A program made the translations under genes and the position numbers. Under the pieces are notes generated by a model. The model had not been told where the DNA came from. It searched no databases and saw nothing but the letters and a program-made list of their open reading frames with translations. This document shows, piece by piece, positions 1-7,652 of a stretch of DNA of 12,159 bases (its first letter is position 1; the number at the start of each line of letters is the position of its first letter). Location: NCBI GenBank assembly GCA_944358495.1, contig CALVRF010000036.1:1-12159 (forward strand), given 5' to 3'. The stretch comes from an uncultured Bacilli bacterium. GTDB taxonomy: Bacteria; Bacillota_I; Bacilli_A; RF39; UBA660.

Positions 1-3000
1 TAATACTTTGTTTTATTATTTTAATTAAATCGATTAAATAATATATAAAATGTTTATCTAATTTGATAATATCTAAAGTGATGATTAGTTTCTTATTTTT
101 CATACTAAATCTAAACATTCTAGTTAGTCTTGAAGCTTCATAGAATAAAGTTTCACCATTTATCTTTTTAGACAACTCTTCACTTAAAGTAATTTCTACA
201 AAGTTTTTAGTTTGTCTTATTTGGGTAATTCCTAAATCAGTGGCTAATTTTTCAAACCATTCTTCATGCATATAAATGATTAAGTCTTCAGATACTTTAC
301 CAAAACGGTCTTCTAATTCTTTTTTAACTTCTAGAAGTTTATCATAAGAATCTATTGAACTAATTTTTTGATGAATTTCAATTTTTAAGTCTTCATCACT
401 AACGTAATTATCATCGATAGTTGTTTCGACTTCAATTAATGGCATTGGTTTTTCTTCATCTTTTTCTTCTTGATGTTCACCTTTTAATTTAGCAACTTCT
501 TCATTTAGCATTTCTAAGAATAGTTCAATACCAATACTATCGATAAAACCGGCTTGTTCACTACCTAAGATATCACCAGCGCCTCTTATAGATAAATCAC
601 GCATGGCGATTGAAAAGCCACTACCTAATTCGGTAAAGTCTTTTATTACCTTTAATCTTTTGGTAGCAATTTCAGATAAAACCTTTTTATTATCGTACAT
701 TAAATAACAATAAGCTATTTTATTACTTCGACCAATTCTTCCTCTTATTTGATAGAGCTGGGCCAAACCAAATCTATCGGCATCTATTATTATTAAAGTA
801 TTGGCTGATGGGATATCAATTCCAGTTTCAATAATAGTAGTGCAAAGCAAGACATCAAATTCTTGGTTAGTAAATCTAATCATGGTATTTTCTAATTGTT
901 CTTTAGTCATTTTTCCATGAGCATATTCTATTTTAGCATCGGGTACTAGTCTTTGAATTTGGTGGAGTTTAGCTTCCATATTGGCTACATGATTAAAAAG
1001 AATAAATGTTTGACCATTACGGGCTAATTCTTTATAAATAGCTTCTTTGATTAATTGAGTATTTTCGGGTAAGACATAAGTTTGAACAGGATATCTATCA
1101 GTTGGTGGTGTTTCGATTAAAGATAAACTTCTTATTCCTGCCATTGACATTTGTAAGGTTCTTGGGATTGGGGTGGCAGATAAGGTTAAAACATCGATAT
1201 TATTTTTATACTTTTTTATTTTTTCTTTATGTTTAACGCCGAATCTTTGTTCTTCATCGATTACTAATAAACCTAAATCTTTAAAAGTAACATCATCGCT
1301 TAATATTCTATGGGTGCCGATTAATAAATCAATTTTGCCGTCTTTTAATTTGTCTAAGGTTTCTTTTACTTTTAATGGGGTAACAAACCGATTTAAAATG
1401 GCAATATTAACTGGAAATGAGTTAAAGCGGTTTATGGCATTATTAAAGTGTTGATTCGATAAAATAGTGGTTGGACATAATAAAGCGGCTTGTTTACCGG
1501 ATAAAATGCATTTAAAGATGGCTCTAAAGGCGACTTCCGTTTTTCCATAACCAACATCACCACATAATAGTCTATCCATTGGTTTTGGTCTTTCCATATC
1601 TTTTTTAATTTCTTCTGTGACTCTTATTTGATCAGGGGTTTCTTCGTATTCAAATTCTTTTTCAAAAGCAATTTGATTTTCATCATCTTTATTGAAAGCA
1701 AAACCTTTTTGGGATTCTCTTTGGGCGTATAATTTTAATAAATCTTCAGCGATATCTTCGGCTTTTTTACGAGCTTTAGCTTTTGTTTTTTCCCATTCGT
1801 GGCTGCCTAATTTATTTAATTTTGGGGTTGCTCCTTCTTTTCCTGAATATTTAGTAATTAAATCTAGTTTTTCCACAGGAATATATAATTTATCGCCGCC
1901 TTTATACTCAACGGACAAATAGTCTTTTTTGAGACCATTTTTGATTATTGTTTTTAAGCCTAAATACCTTCCAATTCCATGAGTTCCATGAACGACATAA
2001 TCGCCTATTTCTAATTTACTAATATCTTTAATTTTAGAACCGTAACGGAATTTAGTTTTATAGGCTGTTTCTTCTTTAGTATTAAATAATTCTTTTTTGG
2101 TGATAACAATATATTTGTCGGTAATAAAACCACCATTGATTTTTTTAACAATTAAATTTATTTTTTTTGGATAAATTTCATTTTCGTTAGTATATAGTAA
2201 ATTAGGATTTTCTAAAAACTCCATTAATTTATTTATTTGATAACGATTATCTAAACAAATAATCACTTTTTTATTATTTTTTAAGTAGAGGTGCAATCTA
2301 TCATTAATGTCTTTAGCATTTTGTTTAAATGGTGGAATATCAACGTTTTTATAAGCTATTGTATTTTTTACACCATCATCAAATGTTTCAAAAATAATGG
2401 GATTTTTATCTTGGACTTCTTCGAAAGTGTGCATGTATTTAGTATCTTTATCACGGTCATTACTAAGATTATAGTTATAAATTTCATCTAAGAGAATTTC
2501 ATAGTTTTGGTTTAGTTCGTGATAATTATCGTAAATCGTTATTTTATTATCTAGATATTCGGATATACTACTTACTTTAGTATATTTATAAATATCACGG
2601 TAAGGAACTTCAAATGCATCAGCGTTTACTAAAAATTCGGTATTGGGATAAATGGTTATTTCTTTTACGTTTTTTATAGTTCTTTGGCTATCTATGTTAA
2701 AGGTTTTGATAGAATCCAAAGTATCGCCCCAAAATTCTAATCTAATAGGGTCTTCACTATTAATAGGAAAAACATCTAAGACAAAACCTCTTACAGCTAT
2801 TTCCCCAGTCATATTAACAATGGTTTGTCTTTTATAGCCGAGATAATATAACTTATTTATTAAGTCGTCCATTTTATAATCATTATTTTCTTTTAAGGTT
2901 ATATAACTTTCTTTAAAATTTTGTTTTGGTGGCAAAAACCTTAAATACCCCATTAAATTAGTTATAATAATATTTTTATCATTTTTTAAAATATTATTAA

Positions 3001-3271
3001 TGGTTTCTAATCTTGACGTTTTAAATTCTGGGGAGATGGCAATGGCTTCACTAGTTAGAAAATCATCCATGGGAAAAAACCATACTTTATCGGTATAGTT
3101 TATTAATGAAGAATATATTTTACCGGCTTCATGGAGATTAGAAGTTACAAAAATAATATTTTGGTTTTTATTTTTGAATAGTTCATAAATATAAATACTT
3201 TTTAACTCATTATTTAAGCCAGCTAATTTAGTACTGTCGGTGTTTGGAAATATTTGACTTAAAAAACTCAT
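1..3271 (-). CDS. mfd: Transcription-repair coupling factor Mfd, C-terminus cut by window edge
   Basis: Mfd is a DNA translocase that removes RNA polymerase stalled at lesions and recruits UvrA for nucleotide excision repair. I translated the frame by hand from the ATG at 3269-3271; it stays open to base 2, giving about 1090 codons with no stop, so the last several tens of residues are missing. Visible landmarks: the UvrB-like N-terminal region (FPMDDFLTSEA, near residue 70), the RNA polymerase interaction domain (GDYVVHGTHGIGRYLG, near 422), Walker A GDVGYGKTE near 570, the helicase box DEEQRFGVKHKEK near 670, and QIRGRIGRS near 845 in the translocation module. An SD (GGAGG) lies inside the end of pth and the start codon is 3 nt after the pth stop, so pth and mfd are co-transcribed and probably coupled. 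The N-terminal UvrB-like part has no Walker A of its own, as is usual for the family. Confidence 0.97.
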   Translation of the reverse strand, partial: MSFLSQIFPNTDSTKLAGLNNELKSIYIYELFKNKNQNIIFVTSNLHEAGKIYSSLINYTDKVWFFPMDDFLTSEAIAISPEFKTSRLETINNILKNDKNIIITNLMGYLRFLPPKQNFKESYITLKENNDYKMDDLINKLYYLGYKRQTIVNMTGEIAVRGFVLDVFPINSEDPIRLEFWGDTLDSIKTFNIDSQRTIKNVKEITIYPNTEFLVNADAFEVPYRDIYKYTKVSSISEYLDNKITIYDNYHELNQNYEILLDEIYNYNLSNDRDKDTKYMHTFEEVQDKNPIIFETFDDGVKNTIAYKNVDIPPFKQNAKDINDRLHLYLKNNKKVIICLDNRYQINKLMEFLENPNLLYTNENEIYPKKINLIVKKINGGFITDKYIVITKKELFNTKEETAYKTKFRYGSKIKDISKLEIGDYVVHGTHGIGRYLGLKTIIKNGLKKDYLSVEYKGGDKLYIPVEKLDLITKYSGKEGATPKLNKLGSHEWEKTKAKARKKAEDIAEDLLKLYAQRESQKGFAFNKDDENQIAFEKEFEYEETPDQIRVTEEIKKDMERPKPMDRLLCGDVGYGKTEVAFRAIFKCILSGKQAALLCPTTILSNQHFNNAINRFNSFPVNIAILNRFVTPLKVKETLDKLKDGKIDLLIGTHRILSDDVTFKDLGLLVIDEEQRFGVKHKEKIKKYKNNIDVLTLSATPIPRTLQMSMAGIRSLSLIETPPTDRYPVQTYVLPENTQLIKEAIYKELARNGQTFILFNHVANMEAKLHQIQRLVPDAKIEYAHGKMTKEQLENTMIRFTNQEFDVLLCTTIIETGIDIPSANTLIIIDADRFGLAQLYQIRGRIGRSNKIAYCYLMYDNKKVLSEIATKRLKVIKDFTELGSGFSIAMRDLSIRGAGDILGSEQAGFIDSIGIELFLEMLNEEVAKLKGEHQEEKDEEKPMPLIEVETTIDDNYVSDEDLKIEIHQKISSIDSYDKLLEVKKELEDRFGKVSEDLIIYMHEEWFEKLATDLGITQIRQTKNFVEITLSEELSKKINGETLFYEASRLTRMFRFSMKNKKLIITLDIIKLDKHFIYYLIDLIKIIKQSI

Positions 3272-3274
3272 TTT

Positions 3275-3835
3275 TTAGCCTCCATTATATTTATTCATTA
3301 AATTGTCAAAAGATAAAGTTAAATAATCTTTTATTATTTGCGGAGCCTTATCGGTAACTTTATCTAAAATTTCGGCATCTTCCTTAGACATTGGACCGAT
3401 AACATAATCGACTTTATTTTGGTCTTTATTATGAGATATTCCAATTTTTATTCTTTTATATTCTTTGGTATGCATATGTTTTTCAATATTTTTAAGCCCA
3501 TTATGGCCACCAGAACTACCTTTATATTTGATTTTGATTTTTCCTAGTGGAGTATCTAAATCATCACAAATAATTAAAACATCTTCATATCTTGGTTTAA
3601 AATATTCGATATATTTTATTACTACTTCACCGGATAAATTCATATATTTTTGAGGCTTTAGTAATATTACTTTTTCACCATTATAATAAAACTGGGCATA
3701 AATACCTTTAAACTTTTCTTTATCAAAAGTAACGTCTTGACTTTGGGCGACTTTATCAACAAATTTAAAGCCAACATTATGTCTAGTATTTTCATACATT
3801 TTTCCGGGATTACCTAGTCCAACTATTAATCTCAT
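3275..3835 (-). CDS. pth: Peptidyl-tRNA hydrolase
   Basis: Pth cleaves the ester bond of peptidyl-tRNAs that drop off the ribosome, recycling tRNA in the cytoplasm. I chose the ATG at 3833-3835, giving 186 aa starting MRLIVGLGNPG. The longer open frame to 3880 would add 15 unsupported residues and run into the upstream terminator and promoter, whereas GGTGAT four bases before 3835 complements the 16S rRNA tail. Family signatures are intact: GLGNPG (residues 6-11), the catalytic histidine in TRHN (H19), MNLSG (N67), DDLD (91-94; the aspartate partner of the histidine is probably D92) and GSSGGHNG (107-114, with the conserved N113). Length is normal. It leads a pth-mfd unit, the same pairing as spoVC-mfd in Bacillus subtilis. 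Confidence 0.97.
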   Translation of the reverse strand: MRLIVGLGNPGKMYENTRHNVGFKFVDKVAQSQDVTFDKEKFKGIYAQFYYNGEKVILLKPQKYMNLSGEVVIKYIEYFKPRYEDVLIICDDLDTPLGKIKIKYKGSSGGHNGLKNIEKHMHTKEYKRIKIGISHNKDQNKVDYVIGPMSKEDAEILDKVTDKAPQIIKDYLTLSFDNLMNKYNGG

Positions 3836-3851
3836 AGATATCACCAAAGAT

Positions 3852-3880
3852 ATTATACTATAAATATCAAAATAAAACAA
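3852..3880 (-). promoter_or_regulatory. Predicted sigma-A type promoter for pth-mfd
   Basis: On the minus strand TTGTTT (3875-3880) and a perfect TATAAT (3852-3857) are separated by 17 bp, which predicts a start near 3845 and a leader of only about 10 nt. The -35 box lies within one arm of the terminator hairpin of the upstream gene, so terminator and promoter are interlocked. This is a consensus match only. Confidence 0.6.
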
Positions 3881-3901
3881 AGCTTTACTTTGCTTTATTT
3901 T
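3869..3901 (-). terminator. Rho-independent terminator after the 351-aa surface-protein gene
   Basis: The arms 3888-3901 and 3869-3882 form a 14-bp stem with a 5-nt loop (3883-3887). In the minus-strand RNA all pairs are Watson-Crick except one G-U. The 3' arm is U-rich (UUUGUUUUAUUUU). The TAA stop of the surface-protein gene (3895-3897) is inside the stem. Confidence 0.65.
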
Positions 3902-4950
3902 GTAATTTGATATGGTTGCTTTTCAGTACCTTGTCCTGTTATTTTTATATCAGCACTTAAAAAGACAACTGGCCTTAAATTAAAGTCTGAATTATGAACA
4001 TATGGGAAATCCATTGAACCATCTAATTCGACTTTCCAAGCACCACGACGATAATTAGGCCCTGATAAGGCTGTTATAGTCCAAAAATGATAATCGGTTT
4101 GGACAAGCCAATTATAATTTTCGATATTGGTTTTGCATGTACTTTGAGAAGTGGTGTAGTATGAAAAGATGCCTTGACATGCATTATTCGTTGTAGCATA
4201 AGCATAATCATAAGCACTGGGTAACCCAATAAGACCTAGCCACTGATATTTTTGTTCTTCTTGTTTATTGATGGAAAAAGTGTTTTGGCTGGGATAAGCA
4301 ACAAAACCAACATTAAATTGGTGCTTGGTGATTTGTTCTTTTGATACGCTACTTAGTGACTCATAGTAAGTAGTATTTAAATATATACTAGCAGCCGAAC
4401 TAGTTTCTGGTAAAAAATAGGTATCAGAAATGTCATTAGCATAAGGCATTTCGGTAACATTATTACCATTATTATCTAATGTACTATATTTATCTCCCCA
4501 AATATTACAGCCATAAAAATAAATATGACTGGTTCCATAGCAATAATCTTCTTCATTCGTGGAAAATCTATTATTAGTAGTACCATAAGCATCCCATGAC
4601 ATTTTAGTTATACCATTTTCCCGAACAATTTTTAAAGTATTATCGTTTTCAACGCTTATAATTCTCCACATTTCATCATTAAATATAATATAGTTATTAG
4701 GATTTCCACCTTTATAAACGCATCTACCAGCTTCGTATTCATCTTTATATAAGCCATCACCAGTAGTAGTATTACATAATTTCTTTAGTGTCCCGGAAGC
4801 ACTTTGCTTAATAATATTTCCTTTGGCGCTGATATTTAAGTTGGTATTAAAGGCAGCATATCCAGTAACCATAATTAATAATAAACTTAATGTAGCAAAA
4901 ATTATTATTTTTCTTTGTTTTTTTATTTTTTTTCTATTTATTTTGCGCAT
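3895..4950 (-). CDS. Secreted or surface protein with SipW/TasA-like signal region, function unknown
   Basis: This 351-aa protein begins with a strongly basic stretch (residues 1-14, rich in K/R), then one hydrophobic segment (about 15-33) ending GYAAF, followed by NLNISAKGNI. That resembles the SipW-cognate signal regions of TasA/camelysin-like exported proteins. The exported part is rich in Asn, Thr and Tyr and has six cysteines (59, 77, 137, 148, 258, 272) that could form disulfides. Recognisable blocks are MWRIISVENDNTLKIVR (94-110), YLNTTYYESLS (190-200), WLGLIGL (237-243) and a C-terminal LRPVVFLSADIKITGQGTE (325-343). From memory, this block order recurs in exported proteins of uncultured gut Bacillota and may fall in or near the DUF6273 lectin-like group; I cannot confirm it. 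There is no sortase motif, so it is either released or held by the N-terminal helix. SD AAAGGAGC sits about 9 nt before the ATG. It diverges from an Xre-type regulator and has its own promoter and terminator. Confidence 0.8.
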   Translation of the reverse strand: MRKINRKKIKKQRKIIIFATLSLLLIMVTGYAAFNTNLNISAKGNIIKQSASGTLKKLCNTTTGDGLYKDEYEAGRCVYKGGNPNNYIIFNDEMWRIISVENDNTLKIVRENGITKMSWDAYGTTNNRFSTNEEDYCYGTSHIYFYGCNIWGDKYSTLDNNGNNVTEMPYANDISDTYFLPETSSAASIYLNTTYYESLSSVSKEQITKHQFNVGFVAYPSQNTFSINKQEEQKYQWLGLIGLPSAYDYAYATTNNACQGIFSYYTTSQSTCKTNIENYNWLVQTDYHFWTITALSGPNYRRGAWKVELDGSMDFPYVHNSDFNLRPVVFLSADIKITGQGTEKQPYQITK

Positions 4951-4985
4951 ATTTTGGCTCCTTTATTACAACATATATATTGTTA

Positions 4986-5012
4986 ATTATATTTTTACAA
5001 CACATTTGTTCA
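4986..5012 (-). promoter_or_regulatory. Predicted promoter of the surface-protein gene
   Basis: On the minus strand there is a perfect TATAAT (4986-4991) with TGAACA (5007-5012) 15 bp upstream as the best -35 candidate. The spacing is short, so the -35 assignment is weak. The left arm of the inverted-repeat operator (4992-5004) fills the spacer between the two boxes. Confidence 0.45.
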
Positions 5013-5037
5013 TTTTTCAACATTTGTGTTGTAAAAA
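4992..5037. promoter_or_regulatory. Inverted-repeat operator between divergent genes
   Basis: TTTTTACAACACA (4992-5004) is repeated exactly as its reverse complement at 5025-5037, with a 20-bp gap. Arm centres are 33 bp apart, about three helical turns, so both arms face the same side of the DNA. The core TTACAACA also occurs at 4966-4973 near the surface-protein start, making three copies in 72 bp. The arms overlap the predicted promoters of the two divergent genes. Binding by the adjacent Xre-type protein, as autorepressor and repressor of the surface gene, is inferred. Confidence 0.65.
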
Positions 5038-5045
5038 AATATAAA
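5017..5045 (+). promoter_or_regulatory. Predicted promoter of the Xre-type regulator
   Basis: TCAACA (5017-5022, four of six matches to the -35 consensus) lies 17 bp before TATAAA (5040-5045). The right arm of the inverted repeat (5025-5037) occupies the spacer, so an occupied operator would be expected to block this promoter. Confidence 0.45.
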
Positions 5046-5065
5046 ATTGACTATGAGGTGGTTTT

Positions 5066-5290
5066 ATGTACTACAATGAAAAAATTGCTTTTGAACGGGA
5101 TAGGCAAAATATCACGCAAAAAGAAATGGCCACCTTTCTTGGAATAAAACAACAACAATATTCGAGATATGAAAAAGGTATTAATATTATGCCAGTTATT
5201 TATTTACCAAAAATTTGCCTTAAATTAAATGTTTCAGCGGATTATATTTTAGGACTAAGTGAAAATAGAAAAATTAACCATAAAAAATAA
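5066..5290 (+). CDS. Small Xre/Cro-CI type DNA-binding regulator
   Basis: This 74-aa protein is essentially one HTH_3 domain. The helix-turn-helix runs about residues 17-38 (TQKEMATFLGIKQQQYSRYEKG), followed by the typical C-terminal helices and the LNVSADYILGLSE signature (54-66). There is no room for a ligand-sensing or protease domain, so it probably acts as a simple dimeric repressor. SD GAGGTGG (5055-5061) precedes the ATG. It is the only plus-strand gene in the window. It diverges from the secreted-protein gene across a region with an inverted repeat and converges on rsmI. Control of its neighbour and of itself is inferred from this layout. A toxin-antitoxin role is not supported, since the neighbour is a large exported protein. 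Confidence 0.93.
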   Translation: MYYNEKIAFERDRQNITQKEMATFLGIKQQQYSRYEKGINIMPVIYLPKICLKLNVSADYILGLSENRKINHKK

Positions 5291-5317
5291 CCTAAAAAAT
5301 AGGTTATTTTTTATGGT
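5277..5317. terminator. Bidirectional terminator shared by the Xre gene and the dnaX-rsmI operon
   Basis: A perfect 18-bp inverted repeat (5277-5294 with 5300-5317) surrounds a 5-nt A/T loop (5295-5299). Each orientation gives a hairpin with a GC-containing upper stem and a run of U near the 3' base. The stop codons of both convergent genes (5288-5290 plus strand; 5304-5306 minus strand) lie inside the stem. Confidence 0.85.
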
Positions 5318-6140
5318 ATTCTTTATAAACTTCACTTTTTGGGATATTACGGTCTTTGGCAACTAGTTTAATAGCATCTTTAGAGGATTTTCCTTCTTTT
5401 AAATAAATGTTAATGTGATCAATGATCGATAAATCGCTGAAGTCTTTTTCTTGATGATTGCCATCAATAATTACGACGAGTTCGCCTTTTAAATCTTCAG
5501 CATTTTTTATTAATTCATCAATGGTTCCTCTAATAATTTCTTCATATTTTTTGGTTATTTCCCGCGCAATTACACCTTGTCTATTACCGAATATTTCTTT
5601 AATGTTTTTTAAAGTTGGCATTATACGGTGCGGAGCTTCATAAAAAATTATGGGAAATTTATATTCTGCTAATTCTTTAAGTTCTTTTTTTCTTTTAGTT
5701 TCTTTACTATTTAAAAAGCCATAAAAAGTAAATGGTCCACCACTTATCCCAGACATAACATAAGCAGGAATTAAGGCATTAGCACCAGGCAAACAAACAA
5801 CGTTATAGTCATTTTCTATTGCTTTTCTAACTAATATATATCCAGGATCACTAATAACAGGAGTTCCCCGATCACTAACAACTGCAATGTTTTTACCTTG
5901 TTTTAAATAGTCTAATTCTTTATCACAGTTGTTTTTCTCATTATAAAGATGACTAGAAATTAAAGTTTTTTTAATTTCAAAATGGGTTAATAGTTGTTTA
6001 GTAACTCTGGTATCTTCAGCAAAGATAACATCGACTTCTTTTAAGGTATTAATGGCTCTAAAGGTCATGTCATCCATGTTGCCGATGGGCGTTGGTACAA
6101 TGTATAAAGTTGAAGTGTTATCATAACTTTTTTGAATCAT
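5304..6140 (-). CDS. rsmI: 16S rRNA C1402 2'-O-methyltransferase RsmI
   Basis: RsmI uses SAM to methylate the 2'-OH of C1402 in the decoding centre of 16S rRNA. The 278-aa length fits the tetrapyrrole-methylase-fold family. Ordered motifs: YIVPTPIGN (13-21), AEDTRVT (41-47), SDRGTPVISDPG (89-100), LPGANA (117-122), FYGFL (139-143), YEAPHR (167-172) and REITKKYEE (193-201). The familiar form of the third motif is SDAGxPxISDPG, so the Arg at residue 91 is unusual. The C-terminal tail (about 235-278) looks like the small helical domain of bacterial RsmI. SD GAGGG overlaps the stop of yabB, 9 bp away. It is the last gene of the dnaX operon and ends in the shared hairpin. In B. subtilis the equivalent gene (yabC) also follows yabB, but with yazA in between. 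Confidence 0.95.
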   Translation of the reverse strand: MIQKSYDNTSTLYIVPTPIGNMDDMTFRAINTLKEVDVIFAEDTRVTKQLLTHFEIKKTLISSHLYNEKNNCDKELDYLKQGKNIAVVSDRGTPVISDPGYILVRKAIENDYNVVCLPGANALIPAYVMSGISGGPFTFYGFLNSKETKRKKELKELAEYKFPIIFYEAPHRIMPTLKNIKEIFGNRQGVIAREITKKYEEIIRGTIDELIKNAEDLKGELVVIIDGNHQEKDFSDLSIIDHINIYLKEGKSSKDAIKLVAKDRNIPKSEVYKEYHKK

Positions 6141-6149
6141 TTTATCCCT

Positions 6150-6869
6150 CTATTCGAAATATTTTTTTATTTGGTCGGTATATTCTCCATTAGCTTGATG
6201 ACTAATTAGTGGTGGTAGAATTTTTACTCCGGGTTTCCCATTTAAAACACTTTCAATTAAAACGATGTTGGCATTTTCATCAGGTCTCGGATGAACAAAC
6301 TGGATTTTTTTAGGTTCAAGGTTGTAATTCCTCATCGTTTTAATAATATCCGTTAAACGTTCAGGGCGATGGACTAAACCAATTATCCCACCATTTTTTA
6401 ACAAAGTTTTGGCAGTCATACATATTTGGTCAATATTTAATTTCACTTCGTGTCTAGCAATCGTTTTATAATCATTTTTATTTAAATTAGAATTTTCACT
6501 TACTTTAAAAAATGGAGGATTACAGGTAATAATATCAAAAGAATTAATTGGAAAAGTGGCTTTTAATTCATTAATGTCGCCATTCATAATAGTTATTTGT
6601 TTTTCTAAATTATTTAATTTTATCGTTTTTTGGGCTAAATCATACACTTCTTTTTGAATTTCAATACCAATAATTTGGGCATTAGTTTTGGTAGACAAGA
6701 TTAAAGGAATTGGAGCATTACCAGTTCCAATATCTAAAATTTTTTTGGTGTTTTTATTGATTTTTATAAACCCTGGCAACAAAACAGAATCTAAAGAAAA
6801 ATTAAACATATCGGTATTTTGATATATTTTTAAATTTTTATAGCCTAGTAAGTAATTAATGACTTCCAT
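6150..6869 (-). CDS. yabB: YabB/TrmN6-type N6-adenine methyltransferase
   Basis: This 239-aa Rossmann-fold SAM methyltransferase has motif I DIGTG (46-50), an acidic motif II (GIEIQ, 68-72), NGDI (96-99) and the catalytic NPPF (117-120) of amino-methyltransferases acting on adenine or guanine. The N-terminal LLGYKNLKIYQNTDMFNFSLDSVLL matches the YabB/YfiC family, whose E. coli member TrmN6 makes m6A37 in tRNA1(Val). The exact tRNA target in this organism is inferred. Its start overlaps the ricT stop by one base (TAATG), implying translational coupling. In B. subtilis, yabA lies between yaaT and yabB; it is absent here. Confidence 0.9.
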   Translation of the reverse strand: MEVINYLLGYKNLKIYQNTDMFNFSLDSVLLPGFIKINKNTKKILDIGTGNAPIPLILSTKTNAQIIGIEIQKEVYDLAQKTIKLNNLEKQITIMNGDINELKATFPINSFDIITCNPPFFKVSENSNLNKNDYKTIARHEVKLNIDQICMTAKTLLKNGGIIGLVHRPERLTDIIKTMRNYNLEPKKIQFVHPRPDENANIVLIESVLNGKPGVKILPPLISHQANGEYTDQIKKYFE

Positions 6870-7651
6870 TATTTAGTTTCAATCGTGATAATTCCATGAT
6901 TAGGAATATCGACTTTATATTGTTTTTTGATTAATTCTAGGCTAATAACTTTCCCTTTGCCATATTCGGTATCGACAGTGTCGCCAATGTTAGGTAATTG
7001 TTTACGAATTTCTTTGTAATTTTCATCTTCATATTTTAAACAACACAATAACCTACCACAAACACCATTGATTTTAGTAGGGTTTAACGAGATATTTTGA
7101 TTTTTGGCCATATTAATAGATACGGCGTCTAAGTCTTTTAAAAATCTAGCACAACATAATTTTTGTCCACATGGGCCAACACCACCAACTTCTTTAGCTT
7201 TATCACGAACACCAATCTGTCTTAATTCAATACGAACTTTATAAATACTAGCTAACTCTTTGGCTAATTCTCTAAAATCGATACGATTGTCGGCTAAGAA
7301 ACGGAAAATTAATTTATCACGATCAAAGGTATAACTAGCATCGATAATACGCATATTTAACTCTTTTTTAGTTACCAGCTTTCGGCAAGTATTTAAAGCT
7401 TCTTTGGCATCTTTGAGATTTTTTAAGTGTTTTTGATAATCAGATTTACTAGAAATTCTAACAACTTTTTTTAATTCACTTTTTAAAAATTTTTCATCGA
7501 TGGAAAGGTTTTCTTTAACCACTTTTCCAAATTGTAAACCTTGCTCAGTTTCAACAATAACAGTGACATTGGGTTTTAATTTATAATTATTAGGATTAAA
7601 ATAATATACCCTTCCATGGTCATTTAGACGGATACCGACTACTTCAATCAT
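6869..7651 (-). CDS. ricT: RicT (YaaT), PSP1-domain RNase Y-associated factor
   Basis: This 260-aa PSP1-family protein carries two cysteine clusters, GPCGQKLCC (C161, C166, C167) and GVCGRLLCC (C198, C203, C204), plus C89. In B. subtilis RicT joins RicA and RicF in an Fe-S complex that directs RNase Y to process operon mRNAs and affects biofilm formation, competence and sporulation. The N-terminal part (1-50, VGIRLNDHGRVYYF, TEQGLQFGKV) has the usual small beta-rich form. SD AAAGGAG is inside the end of holB, whose stop is one base upstream of this ATG. The following gene overlaps it by one base. RicA and RicF are not encoded in this window. Confidence 0.94.
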   Translation of the reverse strand: MIEVVGIRLNDHGRVYYFNPNNYKLKPNVTVIVETEQGLQFGKVVKENLSIDEKFLKSELKKVVRISSKSDYQKHLKNLKDAKEALNTCRKLVTKKELNMRIIDASYTFDRDKLIFRFLADNRIDFRELAKELASIYKVRIELRQIGVRDKAKEVGGVGPCGQKLCCARFLKDLDAVSINMAKNQNISLNPTKINGVCGRLLCCLKYEDENYKEIRKQLPNIGDTVDTEYGKGKVISLELIKKQYKVDIPNHGIITIETK

Positions 7652-7652
7652 A

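Noticed and set aside
1173..2837. Four plus-strand open frames of 61-93 codons (1173-1454, 1692-1922, 2291-2491, 2652-2837)
   Set aside because: All lie antisense within mfd, which has convincing motifs throughout. None has an SD or recognisable domain.
3836..3880. N-terminal extension of pth to 3880
   Set aside because: The extra 15 residues precede the universal MxLIVGLGNPG start, and the region is occupied by a promoter and a terminator arm. GGTGAT supports the start at 3835.
4823..5044. Plus-strand 73-codon hydrophobic frame upstream of the Xre gene
   Set aside because: It is antisense to the signal region of the exported protein and crosses the operator. Hydrophobicity comes from the reverse complement of a Lys-rich stretch. 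No SD.
5066..5290. Antitoxin of a toxin-antitoxin pair
   Set aside because: The neighbour is a 351-aa exported protein in divergent orientation, not a small toxin in the same operon.
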